This document shows, one piece after another, positions 8,073 through 16,965 of a stretch of DNA of 64,000 bases. Under the pieces are notes generated by a model that saw only the letters and a list, made by a program, of their open reading frames with translations, was not told where the DNA came from and did no database searches. The first letter of the stretch is position 1, and the number at the start of each line of letters is the position of its first letter. The position numbers were made by a program, and so were the translations under genes. This DNA comes from Actinoplanes sp. TBRC 11911 (GTDB taxonomy: Bacteria; Actinomycetota; Actinomycetes; Mycobacteriales; Micromonosporaceae), in assembly GCF_012933445.1 (NCBI RefSeq), contig NZ_JABBNC010000045.1, positions 1-64,000 of the forward strand, given 5' to 3'.

Positions 8073-9419
8073 GTGCAGTTCGACGTCATGCGCTTCCCTT
8101 CGTACGCCTTCGACCCGGCCACGGGGAAAGCGACGTTCGACTACGTGCTGGACGGCCCGACCCCGCTGAGTTTCACCGAGACGATCACTTTCCCCGTCCC
8201 AGGTATGCCCAAAAATCCGGAAAAATCGGGTGGGGGCGGCGGTGGGGCGGGCACTCCGGTGCCAGAGGCGTTTTATCGGGTGCTTGAGCTGCTTCACGTT
8301 GTAGCGGGGGTCAGCTACTTCAAGGTCGGGGCGCCCGCCCGCGTGGTCGCGCCCAAGGCCTTCCCCACCGCCGCGGCTGACTACTTCAGTGCGATCTACA
8401 CCAAGGGCATGGCCGAGTACGCCTACCGCAACCAGCTCCCGCACGTGCTGGAGCTCCGGGTTGAGGTGCCGGGGGTCGGCGACGACGCGGCGCCCGTCGA
8501 CAACTCGGGGCGGCGGCCGCTGTCGGCGGTCGGGGGTGGCAAGGACTCGATCGTCACGCTCGAGGTACTGCGTGCGGCCGGGCTCGACCCCGTGCCGTTC
8601 TCGGTCAACCCCAACGCGGTGATCAAGAATGTGAACGCGGCGTCGGGGCTCGAGGCGCTCGCGGCGCGGCGGCAGCTGGATCCGCGGCTGTTCGAGCTCA
8701 ACGAGGCGGGCGCGCTCAACGGGCACATTCCGGTCACCGCGATCAACTCGCTGATCGCGATCGCGACGGCGGTGTGGCACGGGCTCGGGCCGGTCGTGAT
8801 GTCGAACGAGCGGTCGGCCAGCGACCCGAACCTCATCTGGAACGGGCACGAGGTCAACCACCAGTGGTCCAAGGGCGTCGAGGCCGAGGGGCTGCTCCGC
8901 GAGGCGGTCACCGCGCACGCGGGAGTCACCGAGCCGTACTTCTCGCTGCTGCGGTCGCTGTCCGAGCTGCACATCGCGCAGCTGTTCGCGCGCTACACCG
9001 CGTACGACGATGTGGTCACCAGCTGCAACAAGGCGTTCAAGCTGCACGACCCTACGGCGCGGTGGTGCGGTGACTGCCCGAAGTGCCGGTTCGTCTTCCT
9101 GGCCATGGCACCGGCGATGGACCGCGCGCGGCTCACCAAGATTTTCTCCCACGACCTGTTCGCGGACGAGGCGCAGGTGCCGGGCTACCTGGAGCTGCTC
9201 GGCATCGACGCGCACAAGCCGTTCGAATGCGTGGGCGAGGTCGAGGAGTCGGTGGTCGCCCTGTCGATGCTGGACGACGACGCCCCGGTGCTGGTCGCGC
9301 TCCGCAAGGCCGTCCCGGCTCAGGCGTGGGCGGCGGCCTCACGGGACATGGTCATGACGCCGGGCGGGGCGACGTACGTGCCGGCGGCGTACGCGAAGAT
9401 CTTGAATGATGCCTTGTGA
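8073..9419 (+). CDS. murL: MurL-like UDP-MurNAc-L-Ala-L-Glu epimerase
   Basis: This 448-residue protein matches what I recall of MurL, which converts UDP-MurNAc-L-Ala-L-Glu to the D-Glu form and so replaces glutamate racemase. Visible features are a PP-loop-like GGGKDS at residues 154-159 and a late Cys motif CGDCPKC at 332-338. The Gly-rich stretch near residues 53-58 looks like a linker. The GTG at 8073 follows AAGGAG by six bases. It is divergent from a MurD-type ligase, the expected partner, and its stop overlaps the next gene's start. The alternative is a PP-loop protein of unknown substrate. Confidence 0.75.
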   Translation: MQFDVMRFPSYAFDPATGKATFDYVLDGPTPLSFTETITFPVPGMPKNPEKSGGGGGGAGTPVPEAFYRVLELLHVVAGVSYFKVGAPARVVAPKAFPTAAADYFSAIYTKGMAEYAYRNQLPHVLELRVEVPGVGDDAAPVDNSGRRPLSAVGGGKDSIVTLEVLRAAGLDPVPFSVNPNAVIKNVNAASGLEALAARRQLDPRLFELNEAGALNGHIPVTAINSLIAIATAVWHGLGPVVMSNERSASDPNLIWNGHEVNHQWSKGVEAEGLLREAVTAHAGVTEPYFSLLRSLSELHIAQLFARYTAYDDVVTSCNKAFKLHDPTARWCGDCPKCRFVFLAMAPAMDRARLTKIFSHDLFADEAQVPGYLELLGIDAHKPFECVGEVEESVVALSMLDDDAPVLVALRKAVPAQAWAAASRDMVMTPGGATYVPAAYAKILNDAL

Positions 9420-9775
9420 CGATCTATGTGGGGAACGCTGACGAGGACGCGCCGGCCGAGCATGGCTGGTTGCTCGGGCACTTCAAGCCGGTCGGGGACG
9501 CGCGCCACAGCGCCGATGTGGAGATCAAGTGGGGTCGTCACGCCAAGGGCGACCGCCGCGCGCAGTGGGTCAGCGGCGAGGAGCGCACCGCCCTGCTCAT
9601 GCTGATCAGCGGGCGCTTTCACGTCGAGCTGCCGGACCGTGATGTCGTGCTGACCACGCCGGGTGACTATGTGGTCTGGGGGCGCGGCGACGATCACTCA
9701 TGGTTCGCGGCCGAGGATTCGGTCGTGGTGACCGTGCGCTGGCCGTCCGTCGCGGGGTACAAAGTGGCGAGCTGA
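9416..9775 (+). CDS. Small cupin-fold protein coupled to murL-like gene
   Basis: This 119-residue protein has a cupin-like pattern: an Ile/Val-rich strand (LLMLISGRFHVEL) and then TPGDYVVWGRGDDHSW, typical of small one-domain cupins. It begins at a GTG overlapping the upstream TGA (GTGA), so it is translated by coupling with the MurL-like gene. No enzyme activity can be read from it. The coupling suggests a role linked to the epimerase or to cell-wall precursor supply. Confidence 0.6.
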   Translation: MTIYVGNADEDAPAEHGWLLGHFKPVGDARHSADVEIKWGRHAKGDRRAQWVSGEERTALLMLISGRFHVELPDRDVVLTTPGDYVVWGRGDDHSWFAAEDSVVVTVRWPSVAGYKVAS

Positions 9776-9857
9776 GCCCGGCTCACGATCGACGTCGCGC
9801 GGACCCGCGAGTCAAATGTGCGCGATCGCGGTCGTCGGGCGCGAGCCGCCGGCCCGG

Positions 9858-11783
9858 TCACTCCGGCGCGTCGTGATGGATCCGCGACGGGTCGACGCCC
9901 AGCTGGGACAACGCCGCCTTGGTCGCCGCCAGCATGATCGGTGGGCCGGCCAGATAGACCTCATGCCGAGACCATTCCCCGTACGCCGCGACGGCGTCCA
10001 TGACCAGGCCCGACGCGTACGGGCCGGGGTTGCCCTCGGAGACCACCGGCACGACGGTGATGCGCCGGCCTGAGCGAGCGATGTCGGTGAGGTCGTCGAC
10101 ATCGTAGAGTTCGTCCAGATTGCGCACGCCCCAGAACAGCACCGCCGAGCGCGGATCGCCGGTGTCCACGAGCTCGATCAGCAACGCCTTCAGCGGCGCG
10201 ACCCCGGTGTCCCCGGCGATCATCAGCAGGTCGCGGCCGGGCGGGGGCGGCAGCGTCATCGTCCCCTCCGCGCGGCCGAAGCGCACGAGGTCGCCCTCCC
10301 GGAGGCGGTAGACGAGTGTGCCGCTCACGCCGCTCTGCGTCTTCGCCCGTACGTGCAATTCGAGAATGTCGTTCCGGCGCGGCGCCCCGGCCAGCGAGTA
10401 GGGCCGCCAGATGCCGGGCAGTTCGGGCACTTCGATCCGCGCGTACTGTCCGGGCTCGTACGGCATCGGCAGCAACGGCCGGAACTTCACCACGGCGAGA
10501 TCGTGCCGCCGCAGGTCATGCTCGACGACGACGGCGTCCCAGATGCCGGCCTCGGTGGCGTGGGCGATCTCGCCGTGCCGGATCCACTCGTACACGTGCT
10601 GCCACGTCGACCGCCAGGCGACGTCGAAATCCTGTCGCCAGGTGCCGGGCGGCATACCCGCGCGGATCGCCTCGACCAGAGCCGCACCGACCATGCGGAA
10701 CTCGTCCGGGCGTACACCGGAAGCATCCAACGCCGCACCCAGCCTGGCGCAACCGTCCACCAGCACCGGCGGCTGATCCAGATGGTGGACCAGCCAAGTG
10801 ATTGCTCGCGCGAGCAACTCGTCCTGATCCGCCTCGCCGCCGGGCAGAACCGCGACCAGCGCCGGATGGGCCTGCAGCAACGCCTGCCGGAAACGCTCGG
10901 CCACCTCGTCCGGCCCGCCCGCGTAGGTCAGGCTGGTGCTGAGCAGCCGCTGCGTCTCCCGCAACAGCTCATCATCGGCCGGATCCATCCCATCCGCCGA
11001 GGCGACATATCGCCGGCCGGGCGCGGGGTGCGGGGGTTCCTTGTGTACGCCCGTGGGCCGCGCGCCGGTTTCGCCAGAAGCCCACAGTGGACGGGTCGGG
11101 GGTGCGCCCGGTTCGTCAGGTGGTTGCTGGGTGCGGGGTTTCCGCGTGGGGGTGAGGCCGGCGAACAGGTTCCGGCTGGGCCGGCCCACTTCGTCGACCT
11201 CGCCGGGGAGCACCTCGCCGGGGAGCAGGTCGGTGCCGGGGTCGCGATTGGTGGGGGGCGGTTTGGGGCGCCCGAAGAAGTCTTTGCCGGGCATGTGGAT
11301 GGCGCCGTCCGGGTGATCGTCGCCAGCGTGCTGGTCATGGGTTCGGCTGCTCAAGGAGTCGGTTGCTTCGCCGTCTGGTCCCGAAATGCCGCCTATTACC
11401 GAAATGTCGCCCGTTACCGAAATGTCGCCGGTTACTGGAGTATCGCTCTTTGCTGGGGCATCGCCCGTTGCCGGCGCGTCGCCCGCTTCCTCCATGTCCC
11501 TCGCAGCAGCCCATCCGGGCCGGACGGCGGGACCACGCGTGGCGGGACCAACCGTCGGCCCGCCCGGCGCCGGGATGCCCGTGGCGCCACCCGAAATGTC
11601 GGATGAAAGCGATTCGTCGTCCTCGTTCAGGGAGGCCAGGCGATCCAGCTCGGTGAGTGCCGCCGCGGTGTCCGTCGCACCCGCGGCCACCGCGTCCGGC
11701 GCCGCTTGACGCAGGCGAATGGCCCGCAACAACGCCAACAGGTGCTGGTCCGCCCCCGAACCCGAGCTCGATCCGGACGACAC
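9858..11783 (-). CDS. Globin-like / ferredoxin-reductase flavoprotein (flavohaemoprotein-type)
   Basis: This 641-residue protein has three parts. The first 250 or so residues are low complexity with repeats (GDAPATGDAPAK, GDISVTGDISV). A globin-like helical domain follows, then a flavohaemoglobin-type reductase with FAD motif RPYSLAG and NAD motif GDTGVAPLKAL. In flavohaemoglobins this architecture detoxifies NO. Aligning SGVRPDEFRMVGAAL to the family places Leu where the haem-binding proximal His belongs, so haem binding is doubtful. The GTG at 11783 was chosen for AAGGGG seven bases upstream. Monocistronic. Confidence 0.75.
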   Translation of the reverse strand: MSSGSSSGSGADQHLLALLRAIRLRQAAPDAVAAGATDTAAALTELDRLASLNEDDESLSSDISGGATGIPAPGGPTVGPATRGPAVRPGWAAARDMEEAGDAPATGDAPAKSDTPVTGDISVTGDISVIGGISGPDGEATDSLSSRTHDQHAGDDHPDGAIHMPGKDFFGRPKPPPTNRDPGTDLLPGEVLPGEVDEVGRPSRNLFAGLTPTRKPRTQQPPDEPGAPPTRPLWASGETGARPTGVHKEPPHPAPGRRYVASADGMDPADDELLRETQRLLSTSLTYAGGPDEVAERFRQALLQAHPALVAVLPGGEADQDELLARAITWLVHHLDQPPVLVDGCARLGAALDASGVRPDEFRMVGAALVEAIRAGMPPGTWRQDFDVAWRSTWQHVYEWIRHGEIAHATEAGIWDAVVVEHDLRRHDLAVVKFRPLLPMPYEPGQYARIEVPELPGIWRPYSLAGAPRRNDILELHVRAKTQSGVSGTLVYRLREGDLVRFGRAEGTMTLPPPPGRDLLMIAGDTGVAPLKALLIELVDTGDPRSAVLFWGVRNLDELYDVDDLTDIARSGRRITVVPVVSEGNPGPYASGLVMDAVAAYGEWSRHEVYLAGPPIMLAATKAALSQLGVDPSRIHHDAPE

Positions 11784-11961
11784 TCGCACACCCCTTTTCG
11801 GCGAACCACGCGAACAGGACAACCGTACTGCTGTCCCCCGCCTCCCGTCTTTCCTACCCGACGCCCGCCGCACCCGCATCAGCGCGGGGCTGGGCGACGT
11901 AGGGGGCGAACGGGTGCCGCCGCACGCGACCCGCCTGGCGCGGCGACTGTGTGCGGCTGGG

Positions 11962-13101
11962 TCAGGCGGGGACGCGTACGCGGGAAAGGCGGTTGACTGC
12001 CTCGTCGAGGATCTCGGGGCTGGTGGCGAAATTCAGGCGGACGTAGCCCGCCCCGGCCGCGCCGAAGCGCGTGCCCGGCTCCACCGCCACCCTCGCCTCG
12101 GTCAGGAAGCGCTCCCGCGGCGCCGCGTCCTCCCCGTACGCCGAGCAGTCCAGCCAGGCCAAATACGTCGCGGACGGGGGCGTCCAGCGCACCTCGGGTA
12201 AGCGCTCCCGCAGCAACCCGGCCAGCTGGGTGCGGCGGGCGTCCAGCGTTGCCAGCAGCGCGTCCAGCCAGTCGTCGCCCTCGGTCAGGGCCGCCAGCGT
12301 GGCCAGCACGCCGAAGTGGCCCAGGCGGTCGTTGGGGTGGAAGGGGAAGCGCTGCACCGCCGTCGCCATGCGCTGCGACGCGGTCACCACCATCGCGCAC
12401 TTCAGGCCGGCCAGGTTGAAGGCCTTGCTCGCGGACAGGACGGCCACCGCGACCTCGGCGGCACCGGGCACCGACAGGAGCGGCGTGAACGTGGCGCCGG
12501 GCAGGACCAGCGGGGCGTGGATCTCGTCGCTGACGATCGGGACCCGGTAGAGGCGGGCCAGGCGCACCACGGCCGCCAGCTCGTCGTACGTGTGGACGCG
12601 CCCGACCGGGTTCTGCGGGTTGCAGAGCAGATAGGCCGCCGGGTGCCTGGCGAACGCGGCCTCCGTCGCGGCCAGGTCCAGCCGGCCGGAGCGCAGCGGC
12701 ACCTCCAGCAACCGGCCGCCGGCCTCGGGCACCCAGTCGAAGAACGGCGGATACACCGGCGGGTTGATCACGATGGGGTCGCCGGGGCGGGTGAACAACC
12801 GCAGCGTCTCGGTCACCCCGGCGCTGACGTCGCCCACCGCCGTGACCTGGGCGGGGTCCACGTCCCAGCCCCAGCGGCGGGCGGCGAATCCCGCGTACGC
12901 GTTCCCGAGCGCGAGCGACGGCGTCGGGTAGCCGGTGTCGGACCGGCGCACCGCGTCGAGCAGCGTCTCGCTCACCGCGGGCGCCAGGTCGTAGTCCATC
13001 TCGGCCACGAACATCGGCAGCACGTCGTCCGGAAAGGTCTGCCACTTCTCGCTCTGCCGCTGCCGCAGCGTGGCGAGCGGGGCGACGGTCAGCTCATCCA
13101 T
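11962..13101 (-). CDS. MalY/PatB-family PLP aminotransferase (probable cystathionine beta-lyase)
   Basis: This 379-residue fold-type I PLP enzyme has the family start (PMFVAEMDYDLAP), the cofactor-site NPQNPVGR and VSDEIHAPL, and the Schiff-base lysine in SASKAFNLAGLK. MalY/PatB proteins cleave C-S bonds (cystathionine to homocysteine); some act as regulators, but no regulatory domain is present here. The ATG at 13101 overlaps the GNAT gene stop by eight bases, so the pair is probably translationally coupled. The exact substrate cannot be read from sequence. Confidence 0.8.
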   Translation of the reverse strand: MDELTVAPLATLRQRQSEKWQTFPDDVLPMFVAEMDYDLAPAVSETLLDAVRRSDTGYPTPSLALGNAYAGFAARRWGWDVDPAQVTAVGDVSAGVTETLRLFTRPGDPIVINPPVYPPFFDWVPEAGGRLLEVPLRSGRLDLAATEAAFARHPAAYLLCNPQNPVGRVHTYDELAAVVRLARLYRVPIVSDEIHAPLVLPGATFTPLLSVPGAAEVAVAVLSASKAFNLAGLKCAMVVTASQRMATAVQRFPFHPNDRLGHFGVLATLAALTEGDDWLDALLATLDARRTQLAGLLRERLPEVRWTPPSATYLAWLDCSAYGEDAAPRERFLTEARVAVEPGTRFGAAGAGYVRLNFATSPEILDEAVNRLSRVRVPA

Positions 13102-13630
13102 GCGGGTTCCGCAGGCGGTACCGGACCGAATGCCGCAACGGGCCAGCCGGCGCGGTCGGGTCGTCGAAGTCGTCGGCCGGATCGTGGGTCATGCCCAAGC
13201 GTCGCATCACCGCGTGCGAGCGCACATTGCCGGCGGCCGCGATCGCGAGGATCTCCGGCAGGTGGAGCTGGGTGAAGCCGTACTCGCAAACCGCCCGCGC
13301 CGCCTCGGTGGCGTAACCCTTGCCCCAGGCCCATCGGGCCAGGCGCCAGCCGGCCTCGACGCCCTTGAACGGCAGTTCCTCGTCGACCGGGTCGAGGCCG
13401 GCCATGCCGACGAACAGGCCGGTTGCGCTTTCCTCGATGGCCCACCAACCCCAGCCGCGTTCCGCCAGCTCGCGGCGGAAGTAGGCGATCGAGTCGGCGG
13501 CTTCCTGCTGGTTGAGCACCGTCGGGAAGAACTCGCGGACCTCGGGGTCGGCGTTCATGGCGGCCCAGGGCCGCAGGTCGTCGTCCTGCCATTGACGAAG
13601 GACGAGGCGTTCGGTGCGGAGAGGGGGCAC
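13094..13630 (-). CDS. GNAT-family N-acetyltransferase (RimJ/RimL-like)
   Basis: This 178-residue acetyltransferase has the RimJ-type opening (LRTERLVLRQWQDDDL) and an acetyl-CoA loop region WRLARWAWGKGYATEA, followed by NVRSHAVMRRLGM. The substrate may be a ribosomal protein N-terminus or a small amine; it cannot be decided here. It starts at GTG 13630 and its 3' end overlaps the PLP enzyme start by eight bases. It is divergent from the RNA methyltransferase gene 27 bases away. Confidence 0.8.
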   Translation of the reverse strand: MPPLRTERLVLRQWQDDDLRPWAAMNADPEVREFFPTVLNQQEAADSIAYFRRELAERGWGWWAIEESATGLFVGMAGLDPVDEELPFKGVEAGWRLARWAWGKGYATEAARAVCEYGFTQLHLPEILAIAAAGNVRSHAVMRRLGMTHDPADDFDDPTAPAGPLRHSVRYRLRNPHG

Positions 13631-13657
13631 CCGACGACCCTACGGCAGAATATTCGG

Positions 13658-14446
13658 ATGCCCGTGTTTGACCTCGACAGTGCCGACGACGAACGGATCG
13701 GCGACTACCGCGCGCTGACCGACGTCGACCTGCGGACCAAGTGGGAACCGCCGAACGGCCTGTTCATCGCCGAGGGTGAGCTGGTCATCCGGCGTGCGCT
13801 GCGGGCCGGGTACGAGCTGCGCTCGATCCTGGTCGACGCCAAGCGGGTGGACCAATTTGCCGATATAAGCGGAAATGTCTATGCGGCTCCCCCGCCGGTG
13901 CTGGAGTCGATCACCGGCTTCCACGTGCACCGCGGTGTGCTCGCCTCGTTCCACCGGCGGCCGCTGCCGTCGCTGAGCGAGCTGCTGGCGAACGCCCGCC
14001 GCCTGGTCGTGCTGGAGGGGCTGAACACGCACACCAATCTGGGCGCGCTGTTCCGCAGCGCCGCCGCCCTCGGCATCGACGCCGTCGTGCTCTCGCCCGA
14101 CTGTGCCGACCCGCTCTACCGACGATCGGTCCGGGTGAGCATGGGCGAGGTCTTCGCGATCCCGTACGCCAAGGCAGAGGCGTGGCCGGGGGCCTTGAAG
14201 GAGGTCAGCGCCGCGGGTTTCCGCCTGCTCGCGCTCACGCCGGCCGACGACGCCGTGCCGATCGCGACGCTGGGCAGCGAGGACCGGCGACGCCCGGCCC
14301 TGATGCTGGGCGCCGAGGGGCCGGGCCTCACCCGCACCGCTCTGGCCGCCAGCGACCTGCGGGTGTCGATCCCCATGCAGAACGGCGTCGACTCCCTGAA
14401 CGTGGCGACCGCGGCGGCGATCGCCTTTTACGAGCTCAGCCGGTAA
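13658..14446 (+). CDS. TrmH/SpoU-family RNA 2'-O-methyltransferase
   Basis: This 262-residue SPOUT methyltransferase has an N-terminal substrate-binding region (FIAEGELVIRRAL) and the three SpoU motifs: EGLNTHTNLGALFRSAAA, LMLGAEGPGL and VSIPMQNGVDSLNVATA. The knotted domain uses S-adenosylmethionine to methylate a ribose in rRNA or tRNA; the target base is unknown. The ATG at 13658 was chosen because the family's N-terminus begins there, although no strong ribosome site precedes it and it may be leaderless. Its end overlaps the opposing reductase gene by 19 bases. Confidence 0.85.
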   Translation: MPVFDLDSADDERIGDYRALTDVDLRTKWEPPNGLFIAEGELVIRRALRAGYELRSILVDAKRVDQFADISGNVYAAPPPVLESITGFHVHRGVLASFHRRPLPSLSELLANARRLVVLEGLNTHTNLGALFRSAAALGIDAVVLSPDCADPLYRRSVRVSMGEVFAIPYAKAEAWPGALKEVSAAGFRLLALTPADDAVPIATLGSEDRRRPALMLGAEGPGLTRTALAASDLRVSIPMQNGVDSLNVATAAAIAFYELSR

Positions 14447-15024
14447 GTCAGGTGGGTGGCGTGCCCGGACGGGCGCACATGGATCTGCCGCAACTCGCCC
14501 GGGGTGGCGCCCGCGAACAGCGGCGTGCCCCCGCCGAGCAGCACCGGCGACAGGTGCAGGCGTAGCTCGTCGACCACGCCCTCCTCGATCGCGCGCCGAA
14601 TCGTCTCGCCGCCGCCCATGATCACGACGTCGCGGTCGTCGGCGACGGCAATGCCCTTGGCGATCGCGCTGCGCAGGCCGTCCACGACGAAGGTGAACCG
14701 GTCGACCAGCCGCACCTTCTCCGGCGGGGTGCGGGTCACCACCAGCACCGGCGGCTGGGCGCCGCGGCCGGCTCGCGCGCCGTAGCCCATCTCGTCGGTC
14801 CAGCCGTGCGGCCCGTCGACCACGTCGAACAAGCGGCGACCCATGATCACCACGCCGGTGGCGTCGACCGACTCGGCGAGGACCGCCTGCTCGATCGCGT
14901 CCGGTTCGAGCGCCCAGGTGTGCAGCGCGAGACCGCCACGGCCCATGCCCTGCTGCGGGCTGGGATCGGGGCCGGTCACGAAACCGTCCAGCGAAACCGA
15001 GATGTCGGCGACCACCTTTGCCAT
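14428..15024 (-). CDS. Dihydrofolate reductase family (RibD C-terminal-like) protein
   Basis: This 198-residue reductase-fold protein begins MAKVVADISVSLDGFV, the typical opening of actinobacterial RibD-C/DHFR-like proteins. It has GVVIMGRRLFD and DVVIMGGGETIRRAIEEG, which form the nucleotide-binding part. Such proteins are often annotated as dihydrofolate reductase, but a pteridine or flavin-precursor substrate is unproven. I chose 15024 from the family start; the frame is open to 15054 with no better ribosome site. It overlaps the 3' end of the convergent RNA methyltransferase gene. Confidence 0.75.
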   Translation of the reverse strand: MAKVVADISVSLDGFVTGPDPSPQQGMGRGGLALHTWALEPDAIEQAVLAESVDATGVVIMGRRLFDVVDGPHGWTDEMGYGARAGRGAQPPVLVVTRTPPEKVRLVDRFTFVVDGLRSAIAKGIAVADDRDVVIMGGGETIRRAIEEGVVDELRLHLSPVLLGGGTPLFAGATPGELRQIHVRPSGHATHLTYRLSS

Positions 15025-15055
15025 GCGAAGCAGCATGCCACGCGGGTACGACATT

Positions 15056-15718
15056 TCAGTGGCGCGGGATCAACCGGCCGCCGGTCCAGGCCAGCCCGGT
15101 GCCGGCGGCCACCAAAAGTAAAGCCCCCACCGTCGGTAGGGGCTGCCGCGCGTGCGTTCCGGCTCCGATCGCCACCGCTGCCAGCATGAGCAGCACGCCG
15201 TCGGCCGGGTTCACCAGTTTGCAGCGGAACACCGCCCAGCCCAGCAGCAGCCAGCCCAGCCCGGTCGCCGCGGCCGCACCCACCTCGACCAGCCGCAGCT
15301 GGGACACGGTGAGCGGGGCGCCGGCGGCCACCGTGTCGTCCGGCAACGCCGCCAGCGGCACCGCGGTCAGGAAGGCCGCCAGACCGACCAGCAGGCCGGC
15401 CAGCGCGCTGCGGCGGTTACGCGTGCCGCTCAGCAGCCCGGCCAGGGCGATCATCGCGATCAGCGACAGCCACGCGGCACCGAGCTGGATGACCAGCGGG
15501 CCGGGCGGGGTGGCGACGCCGAGGGTGGCCCAGCCGCTCAGCACCGCCGAGGCGGGCAGGGCCCAGAGGGCGAGACGGGCGTACCGGCGTACCGACCAGA
15601 TCCAGACGGCCTCGCGCACCGGCAGATGGTCTCGGCTGCCGTCTCCGGCGCCACCCACCCACGCGGGCGCGACACGCAGCGGCTTGCCGCTGGCCGTGTG
15701 GTGGTGGCTGATGCTCAT
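15056..15718 (-). CDS. Hypothetical integral membrane protein
   Basis: This 220-residue protein is unrecognised. About six hydrophobic segments are visible (LALWALPASAVLSGWATLG, a long LSLIAMIALAGLL stretch, then SALAGLLVGLAAFL, GLGWLLLGWAV, GVLLMLAAVAIG, GALLLVAAGTGLAW). The N-terminus is short, His-rich and cytoplasmic. The ATG at 15718 follows GAGG by six bases. It lies 31 bases upstream of the reductase gene on the same strand, so the two may be co-transcribed, and a terminator separates it from the SPFH gene upstream. Confidence 0.6.
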   Translation of the reverse strand: MSISHHHTASGKPLRVAPAWVGGAGDGSRDHLPVREAVWIWSVRRYARLALWALPASAVLSGWATLGVATPPGPLVIQLGAAWLSLIAMIALAGLLSGTRNRRSALAGLLVGLAAFLTAVPLAALPDDTVAAGAPLTVSQLRLVEVGAAAATGLGWLLLGWAVFRCKLVNPADGVLLMLAAVAIGAGTHARQPLPTVGALLLVAAGTGLAWTGGRLIPRH

Positions 15719-15794
15719 CGGGCGCCTCGCCTGGATCGCGATCCTCGGGCCCGAGCATGGCAAACGAAGCACCGGATTCGCAGGCGATTCACAG

Positions 15795-15828
15795 AAAAGG
15801 ACCGGCCTCGTACGAGGCCGGCCCCTTT
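15795..15828 (-). terminator. Rho-independent terminator after SPFH gene
   Basis: A perfect 20-base palindrome (CCGGCCTCGT/ACGAGGCCGG, 15802-15821) is extended by AAAGG/CCTTT flanks. Read on the minus strand, the stem is followed by TCCTTTTC, giving a canonical terminator ten bases past the SPFH stop. Confidence 0.8.
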
Positions 15829-15837
15829 CGGTGTTCT

Positions 15838-16956
15838 CTAGGCGCGTTCGCGATCCGCCACGCCGTTGTAGTCGGCGCCGCCGAGCGCGGCGGACGGCGG
15901 GATCGGCTCCGGCGCGGGCAACGCCGACGGCGAGTTGGGACCGCCGCTGACCTGCTCCTCGGCCTCGCGGACCTGGTTGTTCACCTTTTCCGCCTCGGCC
16001 GCGGCCGAGGCCGCCGCGGCCTCCGCCTCGCGCTCGACCGACTCTGTGTCCAGACCCGCCTTCGGTACGTCGCCCGCCATGTTGGCCAGGCCGCCCAGCG
16101 CGCCGCCGAGACCGTCCAGGGCCCGGCTGAGCTCGGTCGGCACGATCCAGACCTTGTTGGCCGTGCCGTTGGCGATCTGCGGCAGGGCCTGCAGGTATTG
16201 GTACGCCAGCACCTTCTGCGACGGGTTCGCGGTGTGGATGGCGTCGAACACCGTGCGGATGGCCTTCGCCTGGCCCTCGGCCTGCAGGATCCGGGCCTGC
16301 CGGTCACCGTCGGCCTTGAGCACCGCGGCCTGCTTCTCACCTTCGGCGGTGAGGATCTGGGCCTGCTTGTGACCCTCGGCGTTCAGGATCGTGGCGCGAC
16401 GCTCCCGCTCGGCGCGCATCTGCTTCTCCATCGAGTCGCGAATGCTGGGCGGCGGCTCGATCGCCTTGATCTCGACCCGGGTGACCTTGATGCCCCAGCG
16501 GCCGGTGGTCTCGTCGAGCACCGTGGACAGGTGCCGGTTGATCTCCTCGCGGCTGGTCAGGGCGCGCTCGAGGTCGAGCGAACCGATGACGTTCCGCAGG
16601 GTGGTGACGGTCAGCTGCTCGATGGCCTGGAGGAAGTTCGAGATCTCGTACGTGGCCCGGACCGGGTCGACGACCTTGAAGTAGAGCACCGTGTCGATCG
16701 AGACGACCAGGTTGTCCGAGGTGATCACCGGCTGGGGCGGGAACGAGACGACCTGCTCGCGCATGTCGACCTTGCTCCGCACCGAGTCGACGAAGGGGAC
16801 CAGCAGGTTGAGGCCCGGGCTGAGGGTCCTCTTGTACCTGCCGAGACGCTCGACGACGTCCATCCGCTGCTGCGGGACGATACGGACGGACCGGAGCAGC
16901 GTCACTATGGCGAACACCAGAATGACGATGATGAGTACACCGATCACGGCTTCCAT
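15838..16956 (-). CDS. SPFH/band-7 (stomatin/prohibitin-like) membrane protein
   Basis: This 372-residue protein has one N-terminal membrane anchor (VIGVLIIVILVFAIVTLL), an SPFH domain (IVPQQRMDVVERLGRYKRTL, then REQVVSFPPQPVITSDN) and a long Ala/Glu-rich coiled coil with AEGEKQAAVLKADGD repeats. The C-terminus is Pro-rich. Such proteins oligomerise at membrane microdomains and often act with NfeD partners. The partner lies directly upstream, nine bases away. The ATG at 16956 follows AGAGAGG by five bases. Confidence 0.88.
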   Translation of the reverse strand: MEAVIGVLIIVILVFAIVTLLRSVRIVPQQRMDVVERLGRYKRTLSPGLNLLVPFVDSVRSKVDMREQVVSFPPQPVITSDNLVVSIDTVLYFKVVDPVRATYEISNFLQAIEQLTVTTLRNVIGSLDLERALTSREEINRHLSTVLDETTGRWGIKVTRVEIKAIEPPPSIRDSMEKQMRAERERRATILNAEGHKQAQILTAEGEKQAAVLKADGDRQARILQAEGQAKAIRTVFDAIHTANPSQKVLAYQYLQALPQIANGTANKVWIVPTELSRALDGLGGALGGLANMAGDVPKAGLDTESVEREAEAAAASAAAEAEKVNNQVREAEEQVSGGPNSPSALPAPEPIPPSAALGGADYNGVADRERA

Positions 16957-16965
16957 GGCGCCTCT

